NCBI GenBank assembly: GCA_023053685.1
Contig: JALIGW010000005.1
Coordinates: 52,204,742 to 52,268,741 of the forward strand
Length of the DNA stretch: 64,000 bases
Origin: Diadophis punctatus similis
Taxonomy: Eukaryota; Chordata; Lepidosauria; Squamata; Dipsadidae
Direction of reading: 5' to 3'
Part shown: positions 44,094 through 57,735 of the stretch, piece by piece
How the letters are laid out: every line of letters begins with the position of its first letter
How positions within the stretch are numbered: the stretch's first letter is position 1
Notes under the pieces: generated by a model
Databases searched by the model: none
Seen by the model: only the letters and a program-made list of their open reading frames with translations
What the model was told of the DNA's origin: nothing
Program-made: the position numbers and the translations under genes

Positions 44094-47000
44094 CTCCTCC
44101 CTTCATTACTGGGAGAGACACCAGACCTATTGGATTTAAACATTTCAATTTTAATTCTTCAGTGACCTTTATTTGAAGACCCAAATTCACAGTTCCCTTC
44201 AAATACCTGAGAATTCTTTTCACACCCATCCAATGCAACTTTGTAGGTGTAGCAGTAAAGCGACTTAGAATGCTCACTGCACAAGCTATGTCTGGTCTGG
44301 ACCACTGTGACAGATATAACAGACTCCCTATTGCAGAGTGATATATCTCCTGATCACAGGCTTCACTTTTGTCCTCACCCAAACTATTGTAAAAATCTGT
44401 GCTCATAGGTGTAGGAGCAATATTACAATCTTTCATGTTATATTTCTCTAATAATTGTTCAATTTTTCTCCTTTGACTGAGAATATAACCACCTTTTTCA
44501 GTTTTTTGTATCTCTACACCGAGATAATTCTTTATTTCTCCCAAATTCTTTAATTCAAATTTCTTTTCTAACTTATTAGCAAATTCTTTAACTTGTGATG
44601 CATCCTTTGCAATGAAACAAAGATCATCCACAAATGCTAATAGTAGACAATTCCCACCTTGTAACTTTCCAGTGTATATGCAACCATCAGCTTTGCAACT
44701 CTTGAACCCAAGACCTTTCAATGCAGTATCTAAACAGATATTCCAATTTCTGGCTGACTGCTTCAGCCCATAAATGGCCTTGTTCAATTTATACACCATG
44801 TTAGGCTTTTCATTTTCATACCCTGCCGCTTGAACCATATAAATTTCTTCCTCTAATTCAGCATTGAGGAATGCAGTGGTTATATCAAAATGCCAAATTC
44901 TATGCCTGTATGCTGATGCTAATGCCAGTGCTAGTCTTATGCTCTCAGCTTTTACAGTTGGCGCGAACACCTCATCATAGTGCACATTCTTTAATTGAGA
45001 AAAACCTTGTGCCACCAATCTTGCCTTATACTGTACTTCATTATTGGGTAATACCTTTTTCTTGTATACCCACTTACATCCTACAGCTTTCGTACCCTGT
45101 GGCAAAGTCATAGATGTGAACACTTCATGATCGCCCATGGATTTCATCTCTTTATCCATGGCTTCCTTCCACTTTTCTTGTTCAACTTTTGGTAATGCCA
45201 ATACTTCCTTATAGTTTCTTGGCTCATACCACACATTACACACTTTAACTTTACTGGCAGAATACCTGTCTGGCGGAACCCCTCTGTTCCTACGCTCTGA
45301 CCTACGTGGCATTGCCTGTACTTGTGTTTCAAGCTTTTCTGGCTTCATATCTTGTTCAGACTCTCCTCCCTGAACATTGACACCTTCAGTAAATGATTCA
45401 CCATCATTACATGAGTTATTGTCACTAAGTGGATCACCGTCGCTAAGCGGATCACCGTCGCTAAGTGAGACATTTTCAGAATTTGCATCAATTCTGTTCC
45501 AATTTTGTTCTGCAAAACTAGCAGACCTTGAAATCACTATCCTTTTACTTCCATCGCTAAAGCGATACCCTTTTGAGCCTGGCTCATAGCCCACAAATCT
45601 GAGCTTTCTAGCCTTTTGTTGTCCCTTTCTTCTGATTGCCTTTGGAATATGTACCCAAGCAGTACTTCCAAATATTTTTAAATGTGCTAGAGAAGGCTTT
45701 CTCCCATATAGCATTGCATATGGAGTATTATTGATGGATGAACTCCACAGCCTATTTACTAAATAATTGGCAGTCAGTATGGCTTCACCCCAATATGACC
45801 TGCTCATACCAGAATCCTCCAGTAATGAGTCTTTCATTGTTTGCAAAACACCATTCCTCCTTTCAGCCACTCCGTTCTCCCCCGGTGTGTAAGGATTTGT
45901 GCGCCTGTGTCTTATTCCCAATTGTCTCAACCATTGTTGAAAATTTGTTGACATAAATTCAGAACCTCTGTCAGTTTGCAACTGACATACCTGTTGTTTG
46001 TACCTTCTCTCTACAAAGCTTAACCATTGCTTAAATTGCTGTAGCACCTCTGTTTTACTTTTAAGTAAGTAGCAAAACCCAAACCTGCTGTAGTCATCCA
46101 CAATGACCAGCGCATACTTTGCTCCTCCCAAACTGGCTTGCATAGGTCCAATTAAATCAGCATGCACCAGTTCTAGAGCTCTTGTGGTTTGTCTTGTGCT
46201 AAACTTGCTCACTGGGAATGCTTTGGATTTCGATGCTTTGCATACTGCACAATCCAAATATGCCTTACATCCCTTCAAATCTAATCCTTCTGCAAATTCT
46301 TTCATTTGTTGAACAACCTTAAAATTAGCATGACCAAGTCGTCTGTGCAGAAGATGAACACACGAATTATGTTCTGCTACATTTTTAAATATCTGGGAAC
46401 AATGTGGCACCTTTTCTCCCTGCAATACATAAAGATTATCCTCTTTTATGCCCTGTGCACAAACATTCCCATTTCTTTGGATGAGACACTTCCCATTAAC
46501 AAATGTGGTTTCATAACCTTGCTTGTCTAAACTAGACACACTTAACAAATTATGCTCCATTTCAGGTACACATAACACATCAGTAAACCTGGATTCCAAA
46601 TATGGAATTTGCACATCGCCTCTTCCAATGATTTTAGCCTTTTGACCATTGGCTAAGGCCACTTCTTCATTGTTTCCTGGGAAAAATCTGGAAAATAAGT
46701 CAGAATTATTAACAATTGTTTGACTAGCCCCACTGTCAATCAACCATTTGTCTCTATTGTTATTATAACAAACTTTTGCAACTGCAATCTGTCCTTGCAA
46801 ATAATGTCTCTTGTCTTGCATATTTCTTCTCTGTGCACAGCTTTTCTGCAGATGATTTGTCTCTCCACAAATGAAACACGCTTTCTTATCTTGCTTGCAG
46901 AATTGTGGCTGTGTAACTTGATCTCTCCTGCCTCTGCTTTCCTCCTGTCTGCAGACACCTCGGCTGTTGCTAGAGATAGGCAGCCTGTGGAAAATTTTGC

Positions 47001-47637
47001 TGGAGACTTGCTGTAAGTTTCCACTGTACTCCTTGTTGAGCCCCCGCCTGTGGAATTTTCCATCAGCATGGCTGAAAAGCCTTTTCTCATATTCATTCAA
47101 TAAACACGATTTCAAAGCCTCCAAATTCAAATCTGCTTCTGGCTTACTTTCAAAAATAGCTGATACAGTCTCCCAGCTTTGATCCAAACTATTTAACACT
47201 AATAAAACTTTTTGGGACTCTGGAAACTTTACTCCACGTTGCTCCAATTCTAGAAAATTAGACTGCATTTTCATTAAATGATCTTCCATAGAATCTCCTG
47301 TCTGCAAACTCATTCTGAAAAGCTTTCTTGAAAGTTGGACCACATTACACGCAGAAACATTGACATGTACTGCTTTCAATTTCTGCCATATTTCTTTTGC
47401 AGACTTTAATTCAGCTACATTTAAGAATTGATCATCCCCCAGACTTAACAGAAGATAAGCCATAGCTTTGTCATGAGCCTTTTGATCTGCTGCTCCAAGC
47501 ACTTGTGGGGGGTCTGCTACGATGTCCCATAATTCTTTTGCTTTCAAAAAACATTCCATTTTTGCAGCCCAAATTAAATAATTTTTCTTCCCCAATTTAG
47601 GTATTGGACTGTCTTTAAATTCCATAGCAGCAGCCAT
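44077..47637 (-). pseudogene. Copia gag-pol, internally deleted (1186 codons open)
   Basis: Gag, protease, integrase and RT are open and close to copy 1. The zinc knuckle has the normal C-x2-C-x4-H-x4-C pattern (about residue 254-267). DSGA, the HHCC and D,D35E integrase residues and FVDD are kept. After ...TEELKLKC the frame jumps to the last codons (LNPIGL). The 143 codons of RNase H are missing, in frame, between two copies of GAAATGTT (junction at 44139-44146 on the plus strand). One extra base just before the old stop then shifts the frame, adding a short tail that runs into the 3' LTR. It also lacks one Gly codon near residue 46 and has a six-codon DGDPLS duplication between integrase and RT. 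Without RNase H it should need help to complete reverse transcription. Confidence 0.93.
44094..44104 (-). promoter_or_regulatory. Polypurine tract of copia copy 2
   Basis: The complement of GAAGGGAGGAG, directly beside the 3' LTR, as in copy 1. Confidence 0.8.
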
Positions 47638-47739
47638 CCTGCTTTATTTTTCTTCTCTGCCTGTTCCTTTAACAACACAGACAGCTTCTTATCAGCTTTA
47701 AATTACAATGCAGTTTTAACTTTACTTCTTGAGCGATTT

Positions 47740-47753
47740 CTGGGCCCATAACC
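47740..47753 (-). promoter_or_regulatory. Primer-binding site, copia copy 2
   Basis: The plus strand reads CTGGGCCCATAACC, the anticodon-region sequence of initiator tRNA-Met. The minus-strand site is its complement and abuts the 5' LTR. Identical to copy 1. Confidence 0.85.
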
Positions 47754-48019
47754 TGTCAGAGTTACGCAATAAATCAGAAGCTTCAAAAGATAACTGCATT
47801 TTGCTGATTCAAATAACTTCTTTATAAGTAGAATAAAACATTAACAATACCACACTTTGTTTCAGATCACATGTTGAGATGTTTTCATACTGGAGTATAA
47901 TGGTGGACAGAGTAAACCACGCCTTTCTTCTTGCTAAGTTTCTGGACATGCTCAATTAACACTTCAGCCGGATTGGCTGACTCAATCACATGGCTCTCCC
48001 AGTCATGAATATTCCAACA
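47754..48019 (-). repeat. 5' LTR of copia copy 2
   Basis: 266 bp, TGTTGG...CTGACA on the minus strand, followed on the plus strand by the AATAA duplication. Confidence 0.93.
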
Positions 48020-48024
48020 AATAA

Positions 48025-48350
48025 TAATAATAAAGCCTGAAACTAAATCACAGTATATTTGGACTGGATCAGCAGGTAGATTCTTCAATACTTGGTATAT
48101 TTCCTTTCACTTTTGTTTTGTTGATAGCAGACCATTGCTTCAAAATTACATGATTATCTTAAGGACATTCAGTAAGAATCTTCCTAGGAAACCTTCATAA
48201 TCCTCCTAACTAAAGGTTAGAAAAACGGAGTCTTAGAAGCACCTCTGAAGTGAAGTGCAAAAAAAGATGCTGCAACCACTAGAATCTCAAAGGGAAAAAA
48301 AATCCTAGCCAAAGTCTCTAGTATTCTGTTTTTTGTTGTACTCCTGTTTG
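48025..48350. other. Non-coding DNA
   Basis: Short AT-rich stretch between copia copy 2 and a purine tract. Nothing recognised. Confidence 0.45.
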
Positions 48351-49010
<660 letters not shown>

Positions 49011-49059
49011 AAAGGGCAGGAATTCTTTGAATAGGGGTAAAAGAAATGGAGGACACGGA

Positions 49060-49480
49060 GGCAAGAAAGACAACGACGCTGCTTCGCTTTTCTTCCCCTG
49101 ACGAGCAAGAGCGGCCGCGCGGCGCCGCAACCCCTTTACACCCCAACCCAAGAGAGCGCAGCCGCCCCTCTCCTCACCCCCCCCCCCACCCGCAAAGAGC
49201 GCACGCTGCCTCGACTGTTGCCGACGGCGTTTTCTTCCCGGAGACTCTGGCCCCGATCCACCAACCCCGCCATGCTGGGATTGAAGGCTTGTCCCCGAAG
49301 ACTGTAATCCTACGAGAGCTACACTGAGAGCAAACCCCGTTCGCATCCATCGGGGATAAAAGTCCCGAGGCTCGGGTTTTCCTGAGAAGGGAATTCAACG
49401 CCAGCCGTTCTTGTGAAGAAATAAACGGGGGAACGCCATAACCAGCCCTCTGGCTGCCTCTTCGTTTCAGCTCTGCTTTC
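49060..49480. promoter_or_regulatory. CpG-rich patch
   Basis: Dense CGs, for example GCGGCCGCGCGGCGCCGCAA near 49110-49130, followed by moderately CpG-rich unique DNA. A NotI-type GCGGCCGC site is often found in CpG islands. No exon or start site can be assigned. Confidence 0.4.
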
Positions 49481-49603
49481 GGGGAAAGAAAGGTTACCTT
49501 CTTCCAATTCAACGTTGATATTCAATGTTTTTTTGCTTCCCAACCGCAGTCCCAAACACACATCAAAAGAAGAATGCATCCAAAATAATTGTAGCCCCCT
49601 CCT

Positions 49604-49606
<3 letters not shown>

Positions 49607-49663
<57 letters not shown>
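49607..49663. repeat. (CA)n microsatellite
   Basis: About 28 uninterrupted CA units. Confidence 0.95.
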
Positions 49664-49665
<2 letters not shown>

Positions 49666-52600
49666 ACATACCATGTTGTATAAACCCAAGCATATACAAA
49701 CAAAAGGATAACATTCATCCAGGCAAAAGCAGCTACAAATAATCTCTTCTCCTATATACATACAGTAAATTTAAACCTGTGTTTCAGTGAACCGTACTTT
49801 CTTCCCTTTCATCTACTAGAGACAAATCCGGGGTGGGGATCCTTGGATCCATTGCCTGCTTTTTTTTTAAGGAGTAACCTGCCTTGAACTCAGTGAGACT
49901 AACTTCTTTTTTTTGAAGGCGTCTAGATAAAAATCTGCGCTGCAAAAAAAGCCGAGGAGGTAGAATACTTCTGCATTCTGGAGCACGCCCTTGATGAAAA
50001 GCTCTGATCTATTTCGCCGCGCTTCGGAATGAATTGTGCTATATATTCTATTTGATCATTTCTTTGTAGCAACTCCTGCTACTTGGTTGATATTTGTGTG
50101 GCCTCCTGGCCTCCAATTCCATCGGTTTCGCCCCCCCCTCCCCTCCTTTTCTTAGCCTGATTGTGTGATGGTGTGTTTTCCCCCCACAGATTTGCTTGTA
50201 CGCTGCCAGTTAAAGGGCCGTCTCTTTAACCAGCCACTAGCAATCACCCGACATGAATTTATACGATCTTTTACAAATACCTAAGCCATTTAAAACGCTG
50301 CACTGAGTGGTGTGTGTGGCAGGGAACATCTATCTATTCAATAGGAGTGTCACACGGTAGCAGGCACCCTTGTCAAGGGTGATTGTGTTTTAGGCAAACA
50401 TTTGAGCAAACATAAAGGCAAAGGTCAAGTACTGTTCAGTTAGTTGCAGGGTGTGCTGAATGCACCTAGCTAGCCAATTGGGGCAAAAGTTGCATTTTCA
50501 GCTAGTCCTGCAGACCAAAGTGCCAAGAAGGGCATTAATCCACCAGACTGTTTTCTTCTCCTACGTTCCCTGCGAAACGACAAGCTGAGAAGGCTGGCAA
50601 ACACTTTCCAGGCAAAATTCGGTTATGGGGGCGGGGGACAGCCAGTCAACAGAGAGATTTTCTGACCCCCCCCCCCTTCTTTCTCGCTCAAAGGAGAAAA
50701 AGGGAGGGGGAGAGAGAAATGGCTCAGATGCCCTGAATGGAAAACAGCAGACTTGGGGAAAATATTCTTGAACTTTATTCTAAGAAGCTTCAAAAAGAAA
50801 TGTGCTTTTGAAGAGAAATAAGGGGCATTTGGTTAAAACAGAACACAAATAAGATAGATGGGGGAGAGAGAGGAAACTGAAGAGTATAATGTAGCAGAAA
50901 AAGCTGGGATGCCTCTGACAGATGGAACAAAAAATTAACTTGTATATAATCCTATGCACTTACTCTCAAATTAATCTAACTCCTGAATTCATTGGGGTTT
51001 ATGCCTCACTTAGGAGCTACCCATAGACACAATTAATCGAGGATAACAGAGTAGACACCTTAAGACTGGTCCTGAGCCTTTTTCTTTCCCTCTTCAAACA
51101 TCATGAATTTAAATTCAAATACTTCACCCTAATGGACCATGCCTTAAGAGAACCAGAAACTGCTTATAGAACATATTTAGCATAGCTGTGGAGTCTCTTC
51201 TATGCTAACCTTGATTTGATCAGGTCTGTCCATTAAAAAAAAACCAAATGATTATGTATTGCTGGTAGTGTCAGTCTTCTGAGCTCATCTCTCGGCTGTT
51301 GATGTAATTTCTAAAGAAGACAGAATTCCCTTTCCATCAAATGATGGAAGCATCACAGTGCAAAGTAGGCAGCTGTCAGAATAATCTAACCTATAAATGT
51401 GTTTTCAATCTAGCTCCCAAGATCTTCCTCGAAGCTTGCCTGTCCCATAAACTGCCCTGTTGGTTTGAGCCAATAGCTGGGTTTCTGTAAAAATCACACA
51501 CATGTGCAGGGCTCCAGAGAAAACATTCAAAGTACAGAATTCTGCACTTCAATAGAATTCCCTTTGGAATGCTGGTGATATAATACCATTGTGTTGTACC
51601 TTGCCAACTCATGGGTAGATTTTTTTTTACTAGGGGGCTTACAGTTAAAAGAACTAACCAAAGCATCATTAGCAGCCTGGTCTTTATTTGTTTATAGTAG
51701 TATTATAGAACAAGACATGCTTTCTCATAAATCTTAAAAGTAAATATGGCTTTTAAGGGAATTGATTTACTATTTAGTGCACTTGAATGTCACATCTGTG
51801 TTCTTTTGCAGACGCATGTTTCTGAGTAACTGTATACACACCACAATCCATCCAACCCAATCCTAGGGAGCAAGTCCCAGGCTTTTTCAAATATGTCTAC
51901 TTAGAAATAGCTTGTTTAATTCCATAGGGTTTATTTCAAAATGAGCCTATGTTACAAGCTAAGTTGCTTTCACTTTTCTAGAAGAAAAATTTATCCCATG
52001 GATCTTTTAGAGATATATTGAGCATCCTCTCTTATAGATTTGTTTAAATCCCATACCAGGGGAATTCACAGAAATACCAGACCAACTAGTGTACAGAAAG
52101 GACTCCTACTTTTGTTTGAAAATCACACCACAGTGAAAAAGAAGAGTCTAACAAATGCACCAGGATCCAAAATATATACCAAAAAAAAGTTATAAATCAA
52201 ATGGATTGGGAGAAAAAGGCTATACAAGGAATATGTATGAAGAGTCATATTTCTTTTTTAAAAAAGCTTGAAAACACACAGAGGAAATAAATGGAAATAG
52301 GAACTTACCCCATGCGCTCATCCAAAACAAACATCACCAACCCCCACCCAGGTTTCTTCCTTCCTCTTGGAGATACTTCCTGCTTCCTGGCTCTAGAGCC
52401 CAGAAGGAAGACTACGGAAGAGAGGCATATCAAGAAAGAATAAACCCAAATATGTGACTTGCTAGAAGTTTGGGCAGCAACAAATCCAAGCAGCCTCCAT
52501 CCCCTGCCAGCTGCTCCTGTCTGAGCCACTCACTAGCTAAAGGCCTGGCCTGCCCTGCTCCCACCACCTGGGTAGCTTTCACAAGCTGCACAAACTTTGG

Positions 52601-53527
52601 GGAACGAAGTGAGTTGGGGGGGGGATCATTTTGGAACCCAGTCGGGACATCCTGGTTTTGTTTGGTGGTGGGTACACTCCCCTCTTTTCCCACCCCCTTC
52701 TTCTTTTTACATGAACCTCTCATTTCAGGAAACTTTTTAAAAGTGAGAAAAAGCTGGAAGCAGCTTTAGGAGGGTATTTGCAGGGGGGTGTCTTTTCTCG
52801 TTATTCATCTGTTTAGTCTCCTCAGCTGCACAAAAGAGTATCAGCTGCGTTATGAAAAATGGCCCAAGCCAAGAGAATGTCACAGTGGTCGACTTATTAT
52901 TTTAGCCCGCTACTTAAAAAAAAAAGAAACAGCCAAAGTTTGCTTTTGATGAATTCAATAAATGCCGAGCTTCAGCCCGGAAGAGATTTTAAGAGAAAAT
53001 CATACAGCGTGAGGCCAAAGCCTAGAGCAGCCAGATGGCCCCAAAGGTAGGCTGACTCCTTCTGTTTTTAAAGCCAGGCAAGAGGCTTTTTGGAGCGGCT
53101 AAACTGTGTCTCCTTTATTCTTAATCTACCTTCACCAGCCTCCTCATAACCTCTCTTCTGAGAATGGCAAGGGTGCTAACACATTGCAAGAATTTATTTT
53201 CCCACCTGCTCAAAGGCCAAGGATTCTGCTTCCTTCCACAAACTTTTTGGGAAATGCTAAGTTTATTTTTTAAGTAAGCAAATAGATATGAAAGTTGGAA
53301 GAGGTTGGGGTGGGTGGGTTGATTTTTGGGTTAAAGGAGTTATTTCCAACGGTATTGCAGAAACTAGGAAGTTTAAAAGAACACCAACAATCTCCTGTAT
53401 TGCACAAAAGTAGAGCCATGGCTGGTATAAAAGGGCTTTGTTTGTTTATGCCTTGTGTTGACAACTTTTTTCCCCCTCTTCCTTCTCCACTCCTTGTTGT
53501 TGCACTGCTTTCTCCAGGGGGAAAAAT

Positions 53528-53532
<5 letters not shown>
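49664..53532. other. Non-coding unique DNA with two candidate conserved blocks
   Basis: No exon, RNA gene or transposon family is recognised. Two stretches look like conserved non-coding elements by texture (low simple-sequence content, balanced composition, dense motif-like words, no open frame). One is at about 50180-50640, with AAAGGTCAAG and CCAATTGG. The other is at about 52850-53060. Conservation cannot be judged here. Confidence 0.35.
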
Positions 53533-53587
<55 letters not shown>

Positions 53588-53705
53588 GGAGGGAGGGAGG
53601 GAGGGAGGGAGGGAGGGAGGGAGGGAGGGAGGGAGGGAGGGAGGGAGGGGGGGGGAGGGAGGGAGGGAGGGAGAGAGAGAGGGAGGGAGGGAGGGAGGGA
53701 GGGAG
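53533..53705. repeat. (GA)n then (GGGA)n microsatellite
   Basis: About 23 GA units (to 53579), then about 120 bp of GGGA units with a short G-run and a GA interruption. Confidence 0.95.
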
Positions 53706-53837
53706 GATGAATCTGAATCTAGAATCTAGAATCTAGAATCTAGAATCTAGAATCTAGAATCTAGAATCTAGAATCTAGAATCTAGATCTAGAATCTAGAA
53801 TCTAGAATCTAGAATATAGAATATAGAATATAGAATA
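53706..53837. repeat. (AGAATCT)n/(AGAATAT)n array at a CR1 3' end
   Basis: About 14 copies of a 7-bp unit AGAATCT, with one short unit, pass into three AGAATAT units. These run without a break into the terminal ATAGAATACCAGAGTTGG of a minus-strand CR1. CR1 elements end in short tandem repeats, so the array is best read as an expanded LINE tail. Confidence 0.92.
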
Positions 53838-54180
53838 CCAGAGTTGGAAGGGACCTTGGAGGTTTTCTAGTCCAACCCCCTGCTCAGGCAGGAAGCGCTA
53901 TACCATTGCAGACAAATGGTTGTCCAGTCTCTTCTTAAAAACTTCCAGTGTTGGAGCATTTACAACTTCTGGAGGCAACTTCTTCCACAGATTAATTGTT
54001 CTTACTGTCAGGAAATGTCTCCTTAGTTCTAGGTTGCTTCTCTCCTTGATTAGTTTCCATCCATTGTTTCTTGTCCTGCCCTCAGGTGCTTTGGAGAATA
54101 GGTTGATCTCCTCTTCTTTATGGCAGGCCCTGAGGTATTGGAACACTGCTGTCATGTTACCCCCTAGTCTTAATTGGGAG
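53838..54180 (-). mobile_element. CR1 LINE 3' end with ORF2 C-terminus
   Basis: The plus strand reads CCAGAGTTGGAAGGGACCTT then AACCCCCTGCTCAGGCAGGA, the complement of the CR1 3' end. An open minus-strand frame across 53898-54248 includes RRHFLTVRTINLWKKLPPEV and TLEVFKKRLDNHL, the well-known C-terminal stretch of CR1/L3 ORF2. It is 5' truncated as usual and relatively young, as this part stays open. Confidence 0.88.
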
Positions 54181-54524
54181 CATCTCCCACTGTACTTTAT
54201 AGAGTGAGATTCTCCCCACAAAACGAGGCACTTAGGGTTTTGCAGCACGTTCTTGATGCCTCCTCCTCCTCCTCCTTATCAATGGCAAGTTTATTTGGCA
54301 ATCAGTGAGGTTGTCTGAGCTTATGCTACCTGTGTCAGAGACTTAAAAGCCCAACTTTGATCAAGGAAAGGCGACCATTCATTTTGCCCACAGTCCTAGA
54401 AATACTCACTCCAGACTGAGTCTCCCTGAACTCTGCAGGATTTACCTGGAATGGACAACAGAAAGATGTGGCTTTCCCCTATTCTGAGTGAAAGTGTTAT
54501 GTATTGATTTCATTAATTCATTAT

Positions 54525-54900
54525 AGTTCTGCCCTGCCTTCCCTCCAAGAATTCAAGACTTGCCTTCTTAGAGCTCCCTTCCCTATTTTCCCCTCCAACA
54601 ACAACCCTGTGGGATAAGTTGGGCTCAGAAAATGTGACTAGCCCAAAAGTCATCAGTAAGCCGTTCTCCTCCTTTTCTGGCTCTCTTGCCTTTGCTCTTT
54701 GTTCTTAATCCGATTGCCCCCCCCCTCCCACGATTGTAACTGGGTCAGAGGCAAGTAAGCTCGGGAATTCAGACGGCCCGTGGAGTGCATCACATTGGGG
54801 GTGGGGGAAGGCTCTGCTAAGTCAGCCAAGAGAGGACCCCGGATCTCCTTGAACCAAGGGCTCTTAGCCTGAGCCCCTTGCCCTTGGAAGACTCCCAAAC
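54525..54900 (-). mobile_element. Probable tRNA-derived SINE fragment
   Basis: Words such as CAACAACAACCCTGTGGGAT and GGGCTCAGAAAATGTGACTA are typical of the body of a widespread sauropsid SINE, and GAACCAAGGGCTCTTAGCCT near the right end recalls the head. It is diverged, and borders are approximate. Confidence 0.45.
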
Positions 54901-54943
54901 ACCGAGAATTTGTGGGAGGGTGGGGGGTAAATTAATAATAACA

Positions 54944-55178
54944 ACAGAGTTGGAAGGGACCTTGGAGGTCTTCTAGTCCAACCCCCTGCCTAGGCAGGAA
55001 ACCCTACACCACTTCAGACAAATGGTTATCCAATTATCTTCTTTAAAACTGCCAGTGTTGGAACATTCACAAACTTCTAGAGGCAGGCTGTTCCACGGAT
55101 TAATTGTTCTAACTGTCAGGAAATTTCTCCTTAGTTCTAAGTTACTTCTCTCCTTGTTTAGTTTCCATCCATTGCCAA
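54944..55178 (-). mobile_element. CR1 LINE 3' fragment
   Basis: Starts CAGAGTTGGAAGGGACCTTG, then CAACCCCCTGCCTAGGCAGG, and runs through GTTCCACGGATTAATTGTTC. It is a second, more decayed copy of the segment at 53838-54180 in the same orientation. Confidence 0.85.
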
Positions 55179-55194
55179 AAAAATTCTTCCTCCC

Positions 55195-55640
55195 TGTTGC
55201 GCCATTTGACTCATTTTATCCGTCGGGAACCCGGAGTGGTTTCTTAGCCAGAAGGCCACGAACTGAGACTTTCTTCACGGATCTTCAGTCAACTTCGGGA
55301 CGAAGGAGCGGTGCCACACCACCTGGACGACCGAAGTAATCTCTCCCGAGGACCCCATCCAGAAACACTGCGGCTTTCCTTGCCCGCGTGGGAAGAGGGA
55401 AGTGCCGACGCGCCGGGGAGAGCCCCCAGCGGCTGAGGGTCGTTTGGATGTGGGGCGTATTTGGGTTGTTGGCGTGAATCGTATTTTTTTCCCTCCCTTC
55501 GCTTAAAAACTTCCCTTTCCCGATAGAATGCGTTCCAAATGTTATTCGGACTATAATTCCCGTGAGAGAGAGAGAAATTCTGGGATTTGTCGTCCGAGCA
55601 CATCTGGAGAACACGGGAGGGGACCCAAGAATGCCAATAA
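55195..55640. promoter_or_regulatory. CpG-rich patch
   Basis: A moderately dense run of CGs (for example GACGCGCCGGGG) next to a CR1 fragment, with no exon identified. A weak CpG-island candidate. Confidence 0.3.
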
Positions 55641-55952
55641 AAAGTGAGCAGGCCGGCAGCAACGCGAAGTTTAAGTACCCTTCCGCGTTATCTTTGGCTT
55701 GGCTTTTGTTTGTCTCCTTGGGCGAACAAGTCTGGTGGACAAGAAAGACGGTTCCTGTCTGTGATGGATATCCCACTCGGTCCTTGGTCAGCCATTTTAT
55801 TTGTTTATTTATCTCTGCTCTCCAGTGCACGTTGAAAGTGATATCATCCTTTCACCCTGATGCGGAGGGTTAAAAGAGGAACAAATTTTTCTTATCTTTC
55901 AAACTCTCTTGATAGTTTGAAGCATTTATATTTATTTTGCATGTGTAAAATA

Positions 55953-57139
<1,187 letters not shown>

Positions 57140-57735
57140 AAGGAGCCAGAATGATGTAGCCAGTGGTGAAATCCATTTTTTTTACTACCGGTTCTGTGAG
57201 CATGACTTGGTGGGCTTGGTGGGCGTGGCTTGGTGGGCGTGGCAGGGGATGGGTACTGCAAAATCTCCATTCCCACCTCACTCCAGGGGAAAGATACTGC
57301 AAAATCCCCATTCCCTCCCCACTCCAGGGGAGGTATACTGCAAAATCCCCATTCCTTCCCCACTCCTGGGGAAAGGATATTGCAAAATCTCCATTCCCAC
57401 CCCACTCTGGGGCCAGCCAGAGGTGGTATTTGCTGGTTCTCCAAACTACTCAAAATTTCCGCTACCGGTTCTCCAGAACCTGTCAAAACCTGCTGGATTT
57501 CACCCCGGGTGTAGCTGTTAAGACATCAGACTACAAACTCTAAGACCATGGGTTCTCTAGTCCCACCTTAGGCACAAAGGCAGCTGAGTGACCTTGGGCC
57601 AGATACTTTCTCTTAGCCCTAGGAAAGGCTCCATGTGTAACCAAGTCACAAAAAGCTTGCAAAGAAAACTCCAGGAACTTGTCTTGGCAACCTACAAGAA
57701 TCAGACATGATTGAACAGAAGGTGGTGGGGGGGAA
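57140..57735 (+). mobile_element. tRNA-derived SINE split by a hAT element
   Basis: The head AGGAGCCAGAATGATGTAGC (to 57160) continues after the insert at 57516 with TGTTAAGACATCAGACTACA, then box-B-like GGGTTCTCTAGTCCC and GAGTGACCTTGGGCCAG. It ends in a GGCAACCTACAAGAATCAGA region. Head and body join exactly when the hAT insert and one TSD copy are removed. A different SINE family from the Sauria-type copies. Confidence 0.75.
57161..57507 (+). mobile_element. hAT-type element, GGTGAAAT family, copy 4 (4 internal units)
   Basis: 347 bp, starting CAGTGGTGAAATCC and ending GGATTTCACCCCG, with TSDs GATGTAGC and GGTGTAGC (7 of 8) inside a tRNA-SINE. Four tandem units of about 41 bp make it the longest copy in this window. 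Confidence 0.9.

Larger units (their letters stand above)
43828..48019 (-). mobile_element. Ty1/copia retrotransposon, copy 2, RNase H deleted
   Basis: A 4192-bp minus-strand element. 5' LTR at 47754-48019, primer-binding site complement at 47740-47753, gag-pol frame, polypurine tract complement at 44094-44104, 3' LTR at 43828-44093. Exact TSDs AATAA (43823-43827 and 48020-48024) lie in an (AAT)n target. The two LTRs differ at two positions by eye, so it is young but probably older than copy 1. It differs from copy 1 by shared LTR changes (for example CCGGCTGAAG for CTGGCTGAAG), so it comes from a sister lineage and not from copy 1 itself. Confidence 0.97.

Noticed and set aside
45000..47182. 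Plus-strand open frames inside copia copy 2 and minus-strand frames inside copy 1
   Set aside because: Antisense shadows of gag-pol. The same peptides occur at mirrored positions in both copies.
53295..53729. 144-codon frame with a normal-looking N-terminal half
   Set aside because: The C-terminal half is a GA/GGGA repeat translation. The N-terminal half shows no domain or splice site.
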